NCBI GenBank assembly: GCA_001468855.1
Contig: LDIV01000002.1
Location: forward strand, 1 to 17,750
Reading direction: 5' to 3'
DNA from: a candidate division TM6 bacterium UASB124
GTDB taxonomy: Bacteria > Dependentiae > Babeliae > Babeliales > RVW-14
DNA length: 17,750 nucleotides
Made by a program: the position numbers and the translations under genes. The notes under the pieces are model-generated. The model ran no database searches, was not told the origin of the DNA, and was given only the letters and a program-made list of their open reading frames with translations. Positions 1 to 6,605 of this stretch are shown piece by piece (positions within the stretch are counted from its first letter, which is position 1; every line of letters begins with the position of its first letter).

Positions 1-1
1 T

Positions 2-337
2 TGCCTATGTTGCGTAAGTCCTGTGAATATAAATGATGTAGCGACTGTTTTTGTTAATCCCGAATTTACGTTTAAGAGTCCTGAGATGTATGAGCTTTGG
101 GATGACTGCATGTCATTTCCAGATTTGCTTGTTAAAGTGAAGCGGCATAAGGCGTGTTGTTTAAAGTTCAGAGATCTTGATTGGCAAGAGCATGAATGGG
201 AGTTGGAAGGGGATTTGTCGGAACTACTGCAGCATGAGTATGATCACCTTGATGGCATTCTTGCCGTGATGCGGGCGGTGGATGATAAGTCGTTTGCTCT
301 TGCAAGTCAAAAGCACTTGGTTGGGTTTGGGCGATAG
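2..337 (+). CDS. def: Peptide deformylase-like protein, 3' part (cut by window edge)
   Basis: Peptide deformylase removes the N-formyl group from new proteins in the cytosol. The reading frame is open back to base 2, so the 5' part lies outside the window; a GTG at 23 is a possible but unlikely start. Numbering from that GTG, the metal-binding motif HEYDHLDG is at residues 71-78 (H71, E72, H75). A divergent form of the EGCLS motif, DDCMS, has the expected cysteine at C29. Motif 1 (GxGxAAPQ) would lie upstream. The 3' end is nearly identical to a broken copy at 6459-6609. The first eight codons, rich in Cys, do not clearly continue the family pattern, so this copy may also be damaged near the edge. 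The family call is firm; intactness is unknown. Confidence 0.75.
   Translation, partial: CLCCVSPVNINDVATVFVNPEFTFKSPEMYELWDDCMSFPDLLVKVKRHKACCLKFRDLDWQEHEWELEGDLSELLQHEYDHLDGILAVMRAVDDKSFALASQKHLVGFGR
187..333 (+). repeat. Direct repeat, left copy of def 3' end
   Basis: 147 bp nearly identical to 6459-6605 (five mismatches counted). This copy reads without a stop. Confidence 0.85.
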
Positions 338-346
338 CAGCTGATC

Positions 347-1672
347 TTATTTTTTAGCCATTTTGGTAATCGCAGCCACAGCATAAAGAGGAAGTGATTG
401 TATATTCTCATGCTTTGAGTAATTGAGTGTAGAAAAACGAACTCCGTATGGTGTCTGTGGGTGGTTTTCTAAAAATAAATGCAAACTTTTAAGTGTTTTG
501 CCCGTCCCGCTTTTTACCTCAATTGGAAGAATTTTCTCCCCGCTTTGCATAAGATAATCAACTTCTGCTGTGCTACCTGGTGCGTTTCTTTGCCAATAAT
601 AGAGCTGACTTTTTGAATGTGGATTTGAATAGGCAAGCAGTTCTTGGCCAACAAAAGCTTCAATAAGTGGTCCCTTATTAATAAATTGTTGCATTGGATT
701 TAAAAACCATCCCTCAAGATCGAGTCCTAAAAGTGCTTGACTAAGTGCTACATCTAAAAAAATTACTTTATAACATTGAGGATCTATGTTTGCACCCAAC
801 GGGATTCCTTGACCTGAACTATGAGTAACTTTATGGGCTATGCCTGCAGTGGTCAGAAGATCAAGCGCCGGAGAAAGTTCTCGTTTCCGAAAGTCTCCTT
901 CAATGTCACTATATTTGAATTTCTTACCAAGTTGTTGAGGGATATTGTTAAAAAGAACATCAACATATTTAATTTGATTCTTCTTTGCATACTTAACAAA
1001 ATCCTGCCGATAGGTATCAATCAAAGAGTGTTGCAATGCAAAACAGCGTGAAGGATCTTTTGTTTGAATCCAGCATGCAACAATTCCCGGCATGCCACCG
1101 ATTGCTATATATTCACCCAAAATGGAAAGAATTTTATTGTGTACAGGTTCTGAAATTTGTTCATTCAATGAATGCGATAATATTTCTTGCACAAGGATTT
1201 CGTTGCCTGTGGAAAGTAAAAATTCCATAAATGACATTGGATATACGTATAAAGATTCTACTCTTCCAACGGGCATGCCAACTTGTTCAATGGCAAAATC
1301 AAGCAGTGATCCGGCAGCGATAACATGTAACGTTGGAATTTGTTCATAAAAATAACGCAATGCAGTTACTGCTTGTGGCACAATTTGAATCTCATCAATA
1401 AATAAAAGGGTTTGGCCGGGAATAATGGGCTTTCTTGTGAATAGAGCAAGATTGCGCATGATTCTTTGAGCATCGAGATCCTTTTCAAAAATTATTCGAG
1501 CATCGGGCTGTGTTTCCAAATTTATTTCAACGAAGGAAGAAAATTGTTTTCCCAATTGTTGAGCAGCATACGTTTTTCCAACTTGTCGAGCTCCTCTCAA
1601 AAGTAATGGTCTTCGAAATTCAGCATTTTTCCAATCAAGAAGTTCATTTTCAATAAGCCGTTTCAAGATCAT
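347..1672 (-). CDS. AAA ATPase with DUF4143 domain (first copy)
   Basis: This 441-residue protein belongs to the AAA_14/DUF4143 ATPases, common in accessory regions and of unproven function. Walker A is GARQVGKT (27-34) and Walker B is LLFIDEIQ (89-96, D93 E94). A GGMP turn lies at 192-195. The C-terminal part has the pattern E370-V-D372 followed by PIEVK (383-387), like the D..ExK core of restriction-endonuclease-fold domains. Length is normal for the family. The start has an AAAGG Shine-Dalgarno about four bases away on the minus strand. The gene ends nine bases from the end of the left def copy, facing it, and its promoter region carries three tandem repeats at 1685-1766. It differs clearly from the second ATPase at 5252-6439, so the two are not a recent duplication. 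Confidence 0.85.
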   Translation of the reverse strand: MILKRLIENELLDWKNAEFRRPLLLRGARQVGKTYAAQQLGKQFSSFVEINLETQPDARIIFEKDLDAQRIMRNLALFTRKPIIPGQTLLFIDEIQIVPQAVTALRYFYEQIPTLHVIAAGSLLDFAIEQVGMPVGRVESLYVYPMSFMEFLLSTGNEILVQEILSHSLNEQISEPVHNKILSILGEYIAIGGMPGIVACWIQTKDPSRCFALQHSLIDTYRQDFVKYAKKNQIKYVDVLFNNIPQQLGKKFKYSDIEGDFRKRELSPALDLLTTAGIAHKVTHSSGQGIPLGANIDPQCYKVIFLDVALSQALLGLDLEGWFLNPMQQFINKGPLIEAFVGQELLAYSNPHSKSQLYYWQRNAPGSTAEVDYLMQSGEKILPIEVKSGTGKTLKSLHLFLENHPQTPYGVRFSTLNYSKHENIQSLPLYAVAAITKMAKK

Positions 1673-1684
1673 CTCCCTTTATTT

Positions 1685-1766
1685 GGTTAAATTTCAGGGT
1701 TGTTTTGATGTGAAAATGGTTAAAAATCAAGGTACTTTTTAAATAATATGGTCAAAATTAAGGGTA
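1685..1766 (-). promoter_or_regulatory. Three tandem operator-like repeats upstream of the DUF4143 ATPase
   Basis: Three 16-bp direct repeats start at 1685 (GGTTAAATTTCAGGGT), 1718 (GGTTAAAAATCAAGGT) and 1750 (GGTCAAAATTAAGGGT). The start-to-start distances are 33 and 32 bp, about three helical turns, so all copies present the same face of the DNA. The nearest copy is 12 bp upstream of the ATPase start codon at 1672. The repeats are seen directly; a role as regulator binding sites is inference. No clear -35/-10 pair was found among them. Confidence 0.55.
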
Positions 1767-1827
1767 TATTCAATTTTTAAAGAAAAAATAATCATTTTTG
1801 AGATTTTTGACTGATGAGAGCTTAAAA

Positions 1828-1882
1828 ATGATCACCTTGATGGCATTCTTGCCGTCATGCGGGCGGTGGAAGATAAGGCGTT
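1828..1882 (+). pseudogene. Scrap of a def 3' end
   Basis: These 55 bases match bases 240-294 of the left-edge def with about three mismatches. They encode the DHLDGILAVMRAV stretch of the deformylase tail. Upstream of base 1828 there is no def sequence, and downstream the reading diverges and soon stops. It is a short remnant, not a gene, lying between the ATPase promoter repeats and the fic promoter repeats. Confidence 0.75.
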
Positions 1883-1903
1883 ACATCAGTTTTGTGTGCA
1901 GTA

Positions 1904-2020
1904 TATTGAAATAAGAACTTCAAAATCTTTATTTTATCTCAAAGATTGGTAAATTATTGAAATAAGAGACGTTTTTGCTAGTCTTATTTCAATAACTATA
2001 TAATTATTGAAATAAGGAGG
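1904..2020 (+). promoter_or_regulatory. Promoter of fic with four ATTGAAATAAG operator-like copies
   Basis: The motif TATTGAAATAAG occurs on the plus strand at 1904, 1955 and 2005 (spacing 51 and 50 bp), and once inverted at 1983-1994. The inverted copy (GTCTTATTTCAATAA, 1981-1995) and the last copy (TTATTGAAATAAGGAGG, 2004-2020) flank a TATAAT at 1999-2004. TTGCTA at 1975-1980 could be its -35 box with an 18-bp spacer. The last copy merges into the AAGGAGG ribosome-binding site, six bases before the ATG at 2026. Binding of a repressor here would block both promoter and start. Autoregulation by the Fic protein's own winged helix is a natural guess but is inference. Confidence 0.6.
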
Positions 2021-2025
2021 CGGTT

Positions 2026-3153
2026 ATGCGGAGTACTGGTCATTACGAACAAATAGGAAACATACAATACTTTGTCCCTGATTCTTTACCCCCACAAAAT
2101 CCACCGTTTGTCATGGATGTTGCCACAACCATTCTTTACGGTGAGGTAATGAAACATCTTGGTACGTTGAATGAAATAGCAAGTCGATTACCTGATAAGC
2201 AACGGTTTATCAGAGCATATGTCATCAAAGAAGCTCTGTTGTCTTCTGCTATTGAAGGGATTCATACTACGTTATTAGATGTTTTTACCCAACCACTTGT
2301 GGCTTCAAAACCAAATAAGAATACGCAACTTGTGATGAACTACACAAAAGCGCTTGAGCGAGCACGTGCCATATTGCAACATGAGAATGTGCCCATTTCA
2401 TCACGCATAATACTTGAGGCCCATGACCTATTAATGTCAGTGGGGGAAGGGGACACTGCTGATCCTGGTAATTATCGAAAACAGTCGGTACGTGTTGGGG
2501 ATCTTGTTCCTGCTCCGGCACCACGAGTTTCTGATTTGATAGCTCACCTTGAGCGGTTTATAAATACTGATCAGACTTTGCCACCGCTTATTAAAGCAGG
2601 ACTTGCACATGTTCAGTTTGAAACCATTCATCCTTTTTTGGATGGCAACGGTCGGATTGGACGCTTGTTGATTGTATTAATGCTCATTGATAGTGGTCTT
2701 TTGTCTGAACCGATTTTGTACCCTTCTTATTATTTTAAAAAGCATGCCGCAGAATATTATCAACGACTTGATAGTGTTCGAAGACAGGGTGATTTTGAAG
2801 GATGGATTACCTTTTATTTAACGGTCATAAGGGATAGCGCTTCCGATGCCTGCAAACGTGCTTATGAGATTGAAGCATTAGAAGACGATCTGGCACAACG
2901 CATCAAAAAACAAACATTGCAGCATAGAGCGTGCCAGACCAGACTTCGTGCCTTAACGGTTCTTTTTCATTGTCCTGTGATTAATGTGAGTGAGTTAAGC
3001 CGGGAAGCTACGATGTCGTTTAATACTGCCAATCAAATAATAGCTGAGTTTGTAGAGCAAGGAATTCTTGTGGAAGAGACTCAACAAAAACGAATGCGAT
3101 TGTTTAAATTTAAATCCTACTTAGAACTTCTTGAGCGAGAGATGCTTGTTTGA
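2026..3153 (+). CDS. Fic family AMP-transferase with N-terminal inhibitory motif and C-terminal winged helix
   Basis: Fic proteins transfer AMP, or another nucleotide moiety, to hydroxyl groups on target proteins. This 375-residue protein has the Fic_N layout. The inhibitory motif SSAIEG at 73-78 fits (S/T)xxxE(G/N), with E77 as the expected blocking glutamate, so activity should be self-restrained. The catalytic loop HPFLDGNGRIGR at 202-213 keeps the His, the phosphate-binding GNGR and the last Arg, so it should be active once released. Residues about 305-365 look like a winged helix-turn-helix (VSELSREATMSFNTANQII). No separate FicA-type antitoxin gene is adjacent, as expected for this class. 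The start has a perfect AAGGAGG six bases upstream. It could be a toxin-like element or a regulator of host or self proteins; the sequence does not say which. Confidence 0.92.
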   Translation: MRSTGHYEQIGNIQYFVPDSLPPQNPPFVMDVATTILYGEVMKHLGTLNEIASRLPDKQRFIRAYVIKEALLSSAIEGIHTTLLDVFTQPLVASKPNKNTQLVMNYTKALERARAILQHENVPISSRIILEAHDLLMSVGEGDTADPGNYRKQSVRVGDLVPAPAPRVSDLIAHLERFINTDQTLPPLIKAGLAHVQFETIHPFLDGNGRIGRLLIVLMLIDSGLLSEPILYPSYYFKKHAAEYYQRLDSVRRQGDFEGWITFYLTVIRDSASDACKRAYEIEALEDDLAQRIKKQTLQHRACQTRLRALTVLFHCPVINVSELSREATMSFNTANQIIAEFVEQGILVEETQQKRMRLFKFKSYLELLEREMLV

Positions 3154-3184
3154 TAAAACATTCCACAAAAATCAGCAATACATT

Positions 3185-4117
3185 TCACTTGGCGCAATAT
3201 GCAAATTTCTTTGACCGCTCCTTGGAAAGTGCGGAGACCGCTGTCGTTACCGTTATTGGTAAAGAATCCGGTGCGATGGATAGGGCTTGACCTCTATAGA
3301 AGCTTACTAACTCTAAATAATGAGAAATTCCTAATAGTGAAGCTATTGTTGTTGGCGCAAGCACAATTTGATTGTTTTCATCCCTAAGCTCTACAGAATA
3401 ATGTTCTACTAATGGAATAGCTTGAGGATGTTTATCCCAGATATTAAGTTCTACTGCGCGTGAGATGGTGGCGCTTTTTATTGTAGACCATGCAACGAGT
3501 TTATTCTGCTTAGTTCCTGATTGTTCGAACGTTAACAAAAGGCCTTCACGGTTGAAGGTAATCGGAGATTCTTTTGCCATTTTTATTTTTTTTCTTAATT
3601 CCATAGCGGCCCAAACGCCAAATGCGGTTCCGACGCCTAGGGCTGCTATTTTTGCTGCCAAAACGCCATTGTCACGATCATAAGGAATTACGAATGATCC
3701 TAAACCAAGACCACATAAAGAGAAAAAACTTAAAGTGAGTATACGTGTAGTGCTTGGTCCTACATCAAAAAATTTTACTTGCCCATCAATGTATCTAAGG
3801 CTGGTGCCGGTAGCGTTTAAGTACCATCCGTTATCCTTATTAATTTGTGATATGCATGCTTGAATCAAGGCGTCATAATTCATTGAAGCCAAATCTTGCG
3901 CGTTTGGTGCGCAGCTTCCCGGCTTTTGAGCATCTTTGCCAACCATCTGCATCTCTTCATAACAAGCATTTTGCAAAAAATCATTAATTGTTGCGGCTGT
4001 TTGGACACTGGTTTTTGTGATAGGTAATGAAATTACCTGATCCTCCAGTTGCGCATATGTTTTACATGATAATAAGGTTGCCAGTATGACAAGGTGTTTA
4101 AAAAAATGATTCTTCAT
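3185..4117 (-). CDS. Exported/membrane protein of unknown function
   Basis: I do not recognise this 310-residue protein. It starts with a signal peptide (MKNHFFKHLVILATLLSCKTYAQ), with cleavage likely after the Ala near residue 22. A region with four Cys follows. Two hydrophobic segments at about 125-146 and 152-173 form a likely membrane hairpin. The part after residue 185 (GLLLTF..., LVAWSTIKS, Y-S-V-E-L) resembles bacterial PH-like domains in its strand pattern, but this is only an impression. The start is supported by AAAAGGA six bases upstream. The gene converges with fic, with about 30 bp between stops. It is probably specific to this lineage. Confidence 0.75.
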   Translation of the reverse strand: MKNHFFKHLVILATLLSCKTYAQLEDQVISLPITKTSVQTAATINDFLQNACYEEMQMVGKDAQKPGSCAPNAQDLASMNYDALIQACISQINKDNGWYLNATGTSLRYIDGQVKFFDVGPSTTRILTLSFFSLCGLGLGSFVIPYDRDNGVLAAKIAALGVGTAFGVWAAMELRKKIKMAKESPITFNREGLLLTFEQSGTKQNKLVAWSTIKSATISRAVELNIWDKHPQAIPLVEHYSVELRDENNQIVLAPTTIASLLGISHYLELVSFYRGQALSIAPDSLPITVTTAVSALSKERSKKFAYCAK

Positions 4118-4153
4118 AGAGTATCCTTTTGGTTAGTTATTGTTTGTTTTTGA

Positions 4154-4159
4154 ATTATA
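4154..4159 (-). promoter_or_regulatory. Possible -10 box for the 310-residue exported protein
   Basis: A perfect TATAAT lies on the minus strand about 36 bases upstream of the start codon at 4117. No good -35 box is seen at 16-18 bp, so this is a weak call. Confidence 0.3.
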
Positions 4160-4211
4160 GGCGCAATGATATCACTTAATGAAGCAAGCGTAAATGATCA
4201 TAATGATGCTT

Positions 4212-4280
4212 GTGAGAATGAAAGAATTGGACGTTGTTTTAGAAAAAATACATGATATGATTTCGAAAATGAAAAGATAA
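4212..4280 (+). pseudogene. 3' end fragment of a TudS-like gene
   Basis: These 23 codons (VRMKELDVVLEK... to stop) encode the same C-terminus as the complete TudS-like gene ending at 4961. Nucleotide differences are few, and no upstream part of the gene is present. It is followed, as in the downstream copy, by a 26-bp gap and a def start. It is a truncated duplicate that records an ancestral tud-def gene order. Confidence 0.85.
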
Positions 4281-4354
4281 AAGCAGCATATTGTCAGGAG
4301 ATTTTTATGTCAGTATCAAAAATTTTATTACTCGGTGACCCTCGCCTTTACCAA
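4212..4354 (+). repeat. Direct repeat, left copy (tud 3' end plus def 5' end)
   Basis: About 143 bp that recur at 4893-5035, an offset of 681 bp. The first 105 bases or so differ at roughly five positions; the def-coding end differs more, mostly at silent sites. Together the two copies bracket the complete TudS-like gene. Confidence 0.85.
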
Positions 4355-4360
4355 ATATGA
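4307..4360 (+). pseudogene. 5' end fragment of def (17 codons)
   Basis: ATG at 4307 is preceded by CAGGAG. The translation MSVSKILLLGDPRLYQI then hits TGA at 4358-4360. It matches the start of the def fragment at 4988 (MSASKILLLGDQRLYQ). Most base differences between the two in this stretch are silent third-position changes, so both were probably once functional genes before decay. Nothing of def follows here. Confidence 0.8.
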
Positions 4361-4439
4361 GTAACAAATACACGAGAATGACTTTTTCAGTCGTGTGCTG
4401 GATTAATTTACTAGACCATAAAAATGAACGGCTCTATTT

Positions 4440-4961
4440 ATGAACTTTATACGATCAAAACGTGTTGTCTTTATCAGTGAGTGTCTTGTGAATCAAAATA
4501 TTCGAGCCTATGGTGTTGGCAATGCCAAAGGTGAAGGCCCATGCGTTGAAATTGTAGAATTATTAACAAAAAACGGTATAGGGTTAACGGTTGTTCCGTG
4601 CCCTGAAATCTTTTGTCAGGGCTTAAAGAGAAAGGCTTGTGATAAAGAATTTTATAATAACGATGTGTATAAAAAAATATGTTCTCGATTAGCCGATTAT
4701 GTTTTAGATAGATATAAAATGTATTTGGATGATGGATACATTGTTGGTGGATTTGTCTGTGTTAACGGATCTCCTTCGTGTGCGATAGATTATTGTTATT
4801 GTGACAAGAAAAAATGTTTAGAGGCCGGGATTTTGATTGAAGAATTGCAAGCAAAGCTTAAAGCTGAGAATTTAGCGATGGATTTTATTGGCGTGAGAAT
4901 GAAAGAGCTGGACGTTGTTTTAGAAAAAATACATGATATGATTTCGAAAATGAAACGATAA
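4440..4961 (+). CDS. TudS/DUF523-related putative desulfidase
   Basis: This 173-residue protein resembles the CD3072-type branch of TudS-related proteins. TudS proper is an iron-sulfur thiouracil desulfidase in the DUF523 family. The N-terminus RSKRVVFISECLVNQN and the motifs VVPCPE and GSPSC supply three conserved cysteines, C15, C54 and C114, expected to hold a [4Fe-4S] cluster. Further Cys (C59, C67, C107, C119, C121, C126) are unusually many. The C-terminus is a charged helix. The start has no good Shine-Dalgarno, perhaps because the 5' flank was rearranged: the 3' end of a lost sibling lies only 160 bp upstream. It is followed at 26 bp by a broken def. The substrate is unknown; a role in sulfur removal from modified bases is inference from the family. 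Confidence 0.75.
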   Translation: MNFIRSKRVVFISECLVNQNIRAYGVGNAKGEGPCVEIVELLTKNGIGLTVVPCPEIFCQGLKRKACDKEFYNNDVYKKICSRLADYVLDRYKMYLDDGYIVGGFVCVNGSPSCAIDYCYCDKKKCLEAGILIEELQAKLKAENLAMDFIGVRMKELDVVLEKIHDMISKMKR

Positions 4962-5035
4962 AAGCAGCGTATTGTCAGGAGATTTTTATGTCAGCATCAA
5001 AAATTCTTCTTCTCGGTGATCAACGACTCTATCAG
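4893..5035 (+). repeat. Direct repeat, right copy (tud 3' end plus def 5' end)
   Basis: Partner of 4212-4354. It covers the last 23 codons of the complete TudS-like gene, the 26-bp intergenic gap with its CAGGAG ribosome-binding site, and the first 16 codons of the broken def at 4988. Confidence 0.85.
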
Positions 5036-5193
5036 AATTCCAAAGGAATTACCCAAAACGAACGCACCCAATTACATTCAGTGGTCAAAGATCAGCAGGA
5101 TGCCATGATGGCGTTTCGTGAGGTTACGGTGCGGTTGCTGCACCTCAAATTGGTTTCATGAAGCGGTTGCCATTCTTTTATATTTTGTGCTAA
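4988..5193 (+). pseudogene. def 5' part, frameshifted and truncated
   Basis: The ATG at 4988 opens a deformylase N-terminus that continues through DQQDAMMAFRE and would stop at 5161 in its own frame. At about 5123 the family reading jumps frame: GAVAAPQIGFMKRL (5128-5169), the deformylase motif 1 region, is encoded in another frame and ends at TAA 5191-5193 after residues that no longer look like def. This is a decayed gene with a frameshift just before motif 1. The matching 3' part appears only after the ATPase gene at 5252-6439, so the original def seems to have been split, losing roughly 180 bp of its middle. Confidence 0.85.
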
Positions 5194-5220
5194 TCTACTA
5201 CTCGATTAGTCAATTCGCAC
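5187..5220. promoter_or_regulatory. Inverted repeat upstream of the second DUF4143 ATPase
   Basis: CTAATC (5190-5195) and GATTAG (5204-5209) form a 6-bp inverted repeat with an 8-base centre, enclosed by GTGC (5187-5190) and GCAC (5217-5220). It lies 32 bp before the ATPase start. An operator role is plausible but untested; the arms are short enough to arise by chance. Confidence 0.3.
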
Positions 5221-5251
5221 AAGAAATCATTGATTGAGAGAAAGGATTTGT

Positions 5252-6439
5252 ATGTATATTAAACGAGAGATTGAAAAGGTTTTGTACGAATACGCAAAAT
5301 TTCCTGTTGTTGCCATCATTGGCCCACGGCAATCGGGAAAAACTACACTCGCCACTCATATCTTTAAAAAGCACGTCTACCTTTCACTGGAAGACCCTGA
5401 GCTACGTGCATTTGCCCAAAATGATCCAAAGCGTTTTCTACATGATTATGAAAATAAATATGGAATCATTATCGATGAATTTCAGTATGTTCCTCATATA
5501 CTTTCGTATATTCAGCTTGAGGTTGATAAAAAACAAAAACCGGGCTATTTCATTTTGACTGGGTCGCAGAACTTTCTTATGAACGAAAAAATTACACAAT
5601 CACTTGCCGGTCGTGTTGGCATACTTACGTTATTACCCTTTTCAATTCATGAACTAAAAAAGTCAAATCTCTTACCTGCGCGTATTGACGATGCAATTTT
5701 CAAAGGCGGTTATCCTCGTCGTTACGAGAAAAAGATTATGCCCTCTGTATTTTACCGTTCCTATATCCACACGTATCTTCAGCGAGATGTCCGGCAACTT
5801 GTAAATGTTGGCAACCTTCTTGTATTTCAAAAATTTATGTCTCTATGTGCCGGAAGAGTTGGACAACTTCTCAATGTTGCGGAAATAGCGACTAATTGCG
5901 GGATTAGTAGAGATACGACAAAGCAATGGCTTTCAATTTTAGAAGCAAGTTACATTATCTTTCGTCTCAAGCCATACTTTAATAATTTTAATAAACGTAT
6001 AACAAAGACCCCAAAGTTTTATTTTCATGACACCGGATTGGCATGCGCTCTTCTGGGTATAAAAACGACTAAAGATTTAAGCTTAAGTCCTTTCAGGGGT
6101 GCTCTTTTTGAATGTCTTATTATTTCTGATCTCTATAAGCAATATCACAATATTGGCGCTGAGCCACCTCTGTATTTCTGGCGAGACCAAAATGGGCGTA
6201 TTGAGGTAGATGGTCTTGTGGATACTGGAAGGAAAATTATACCTATTGAGATCAAATCGAGTCAGACTATATCGAGTGATTTTTTTGATTCGATTAATGA
6301 ATGGAATCACATTGCTCAAATGTCTCCGGCTGATAGTTATGCAATTTATGGTGGTCAACATAAGCAAACACGTGATATTGGTACAACTATTGGATGGGAA
6401 AGGGCAGGGACATTTGTAGCTGATCTTGAAAAGAAATGA
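5252..6439 (+). CDS. AAA ATPase with DUF4143 domain (second copy, different subfamily)
   Basis: A 395-residue ATPase of the AAA_14/DUF4143 group. From the ATG at 5252 (AAAGGA five bases upstream; a TTG at 5234 is less likely), Walker A is GPRQSGKT (24-31), Walker B is GIIIDEFQ (71-78) and a sensor-like TGSQ is at 103-106. GGYP is at 152-155. A winged-helix-like stretch (VAEIATNCGISRDTTKQWL) spans about 209-227. Near the end E318-V-D320 and PIEIK (331-335) form a nuclease-fold-like D..ExK pattern. It lies in the same orientation between the 5' and 3' parts of a broken def, as if it had replaced the gene's centre. The function of this family is not established; mobility or toxin-antitoxin-like roles are guesses. 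Confidence 0.87.
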   Translation: MYIKREIEKVLYEYAKFPVVAIIGPRQSGKTTLATHIFKKHVYLSLEDPELRAFAQNDPKRFLHDYENKYGIIIDEFQYVPHILSYIQLEVDKKQKPGYFILTGSQNFLMNEKITQSLAGRVGILTLLPFSIHELKKSNLLPARIDDAIFKGGYPRRYEKKIMPSVFYRSYIHTYLQRDVRQLVNVGNLLVFQKFMSLCAGRVGQLLNVAEIATNCGISRDTTKQWLSILEASYIIFRLKPYFNNFNKRITKTPKFYFHDTGLACALLGIKTTKDLSLSPFRGALFECLIISDLYKQYHNIGAEPPLYFWRDQNGRIEVDGLVDTGRKIIPIEIKSSQTISSDFFDSINEWNHIAQMSPADSYAIYGGQHKQTRDIGTTIGWERAGTFVADLEKK

Positions 6440-6458
6440 TGTTAGCCTGAACGGTTTT

Positions 6459-6605
6459 AGAGCATGAATAGGAGTTGGAAGGGGATTTGTCGAAACTACT
6501 GCAGCATGAGTATGATCACCTTGATGGCATTCTTGCCGTGATGCGGGCGGTGGATGATAAGTCGTTTGCTCTTGCAAGCCGCAAGCACTTGGTTGGGTTT
6601 GGGCG
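6459..6605 (+). repeat. Direct repeat, right copy of def 3' end
   Basis: Partner of 187-333. The two same-orientation copies, about 6.3 kb apart, could recombine and delete the whole accessory region between them. Confidence 0.85.

Noticed and set aside
821..1349. Three plus-strand frames opposite the first ATPase
   Set aside because: The minus-strand ATPase has full family motifs; these frames have no motifs or ribosome-binding sites.
1685..1766. Evenly spaced repeats resembling a small CRISPR array
   Set aside because: The repeated unit is only 16 bp and imperfect, spacers are 16-17 bp, and no cas gene is near; promoter operator repeats fit better.
6083..6577. 164-residue minus-strand reading frame
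   Set aside because: It lies antisense to the ATPase 3' end and the def remnant, has no ribosome-binding site, and its composition is not protein-like.
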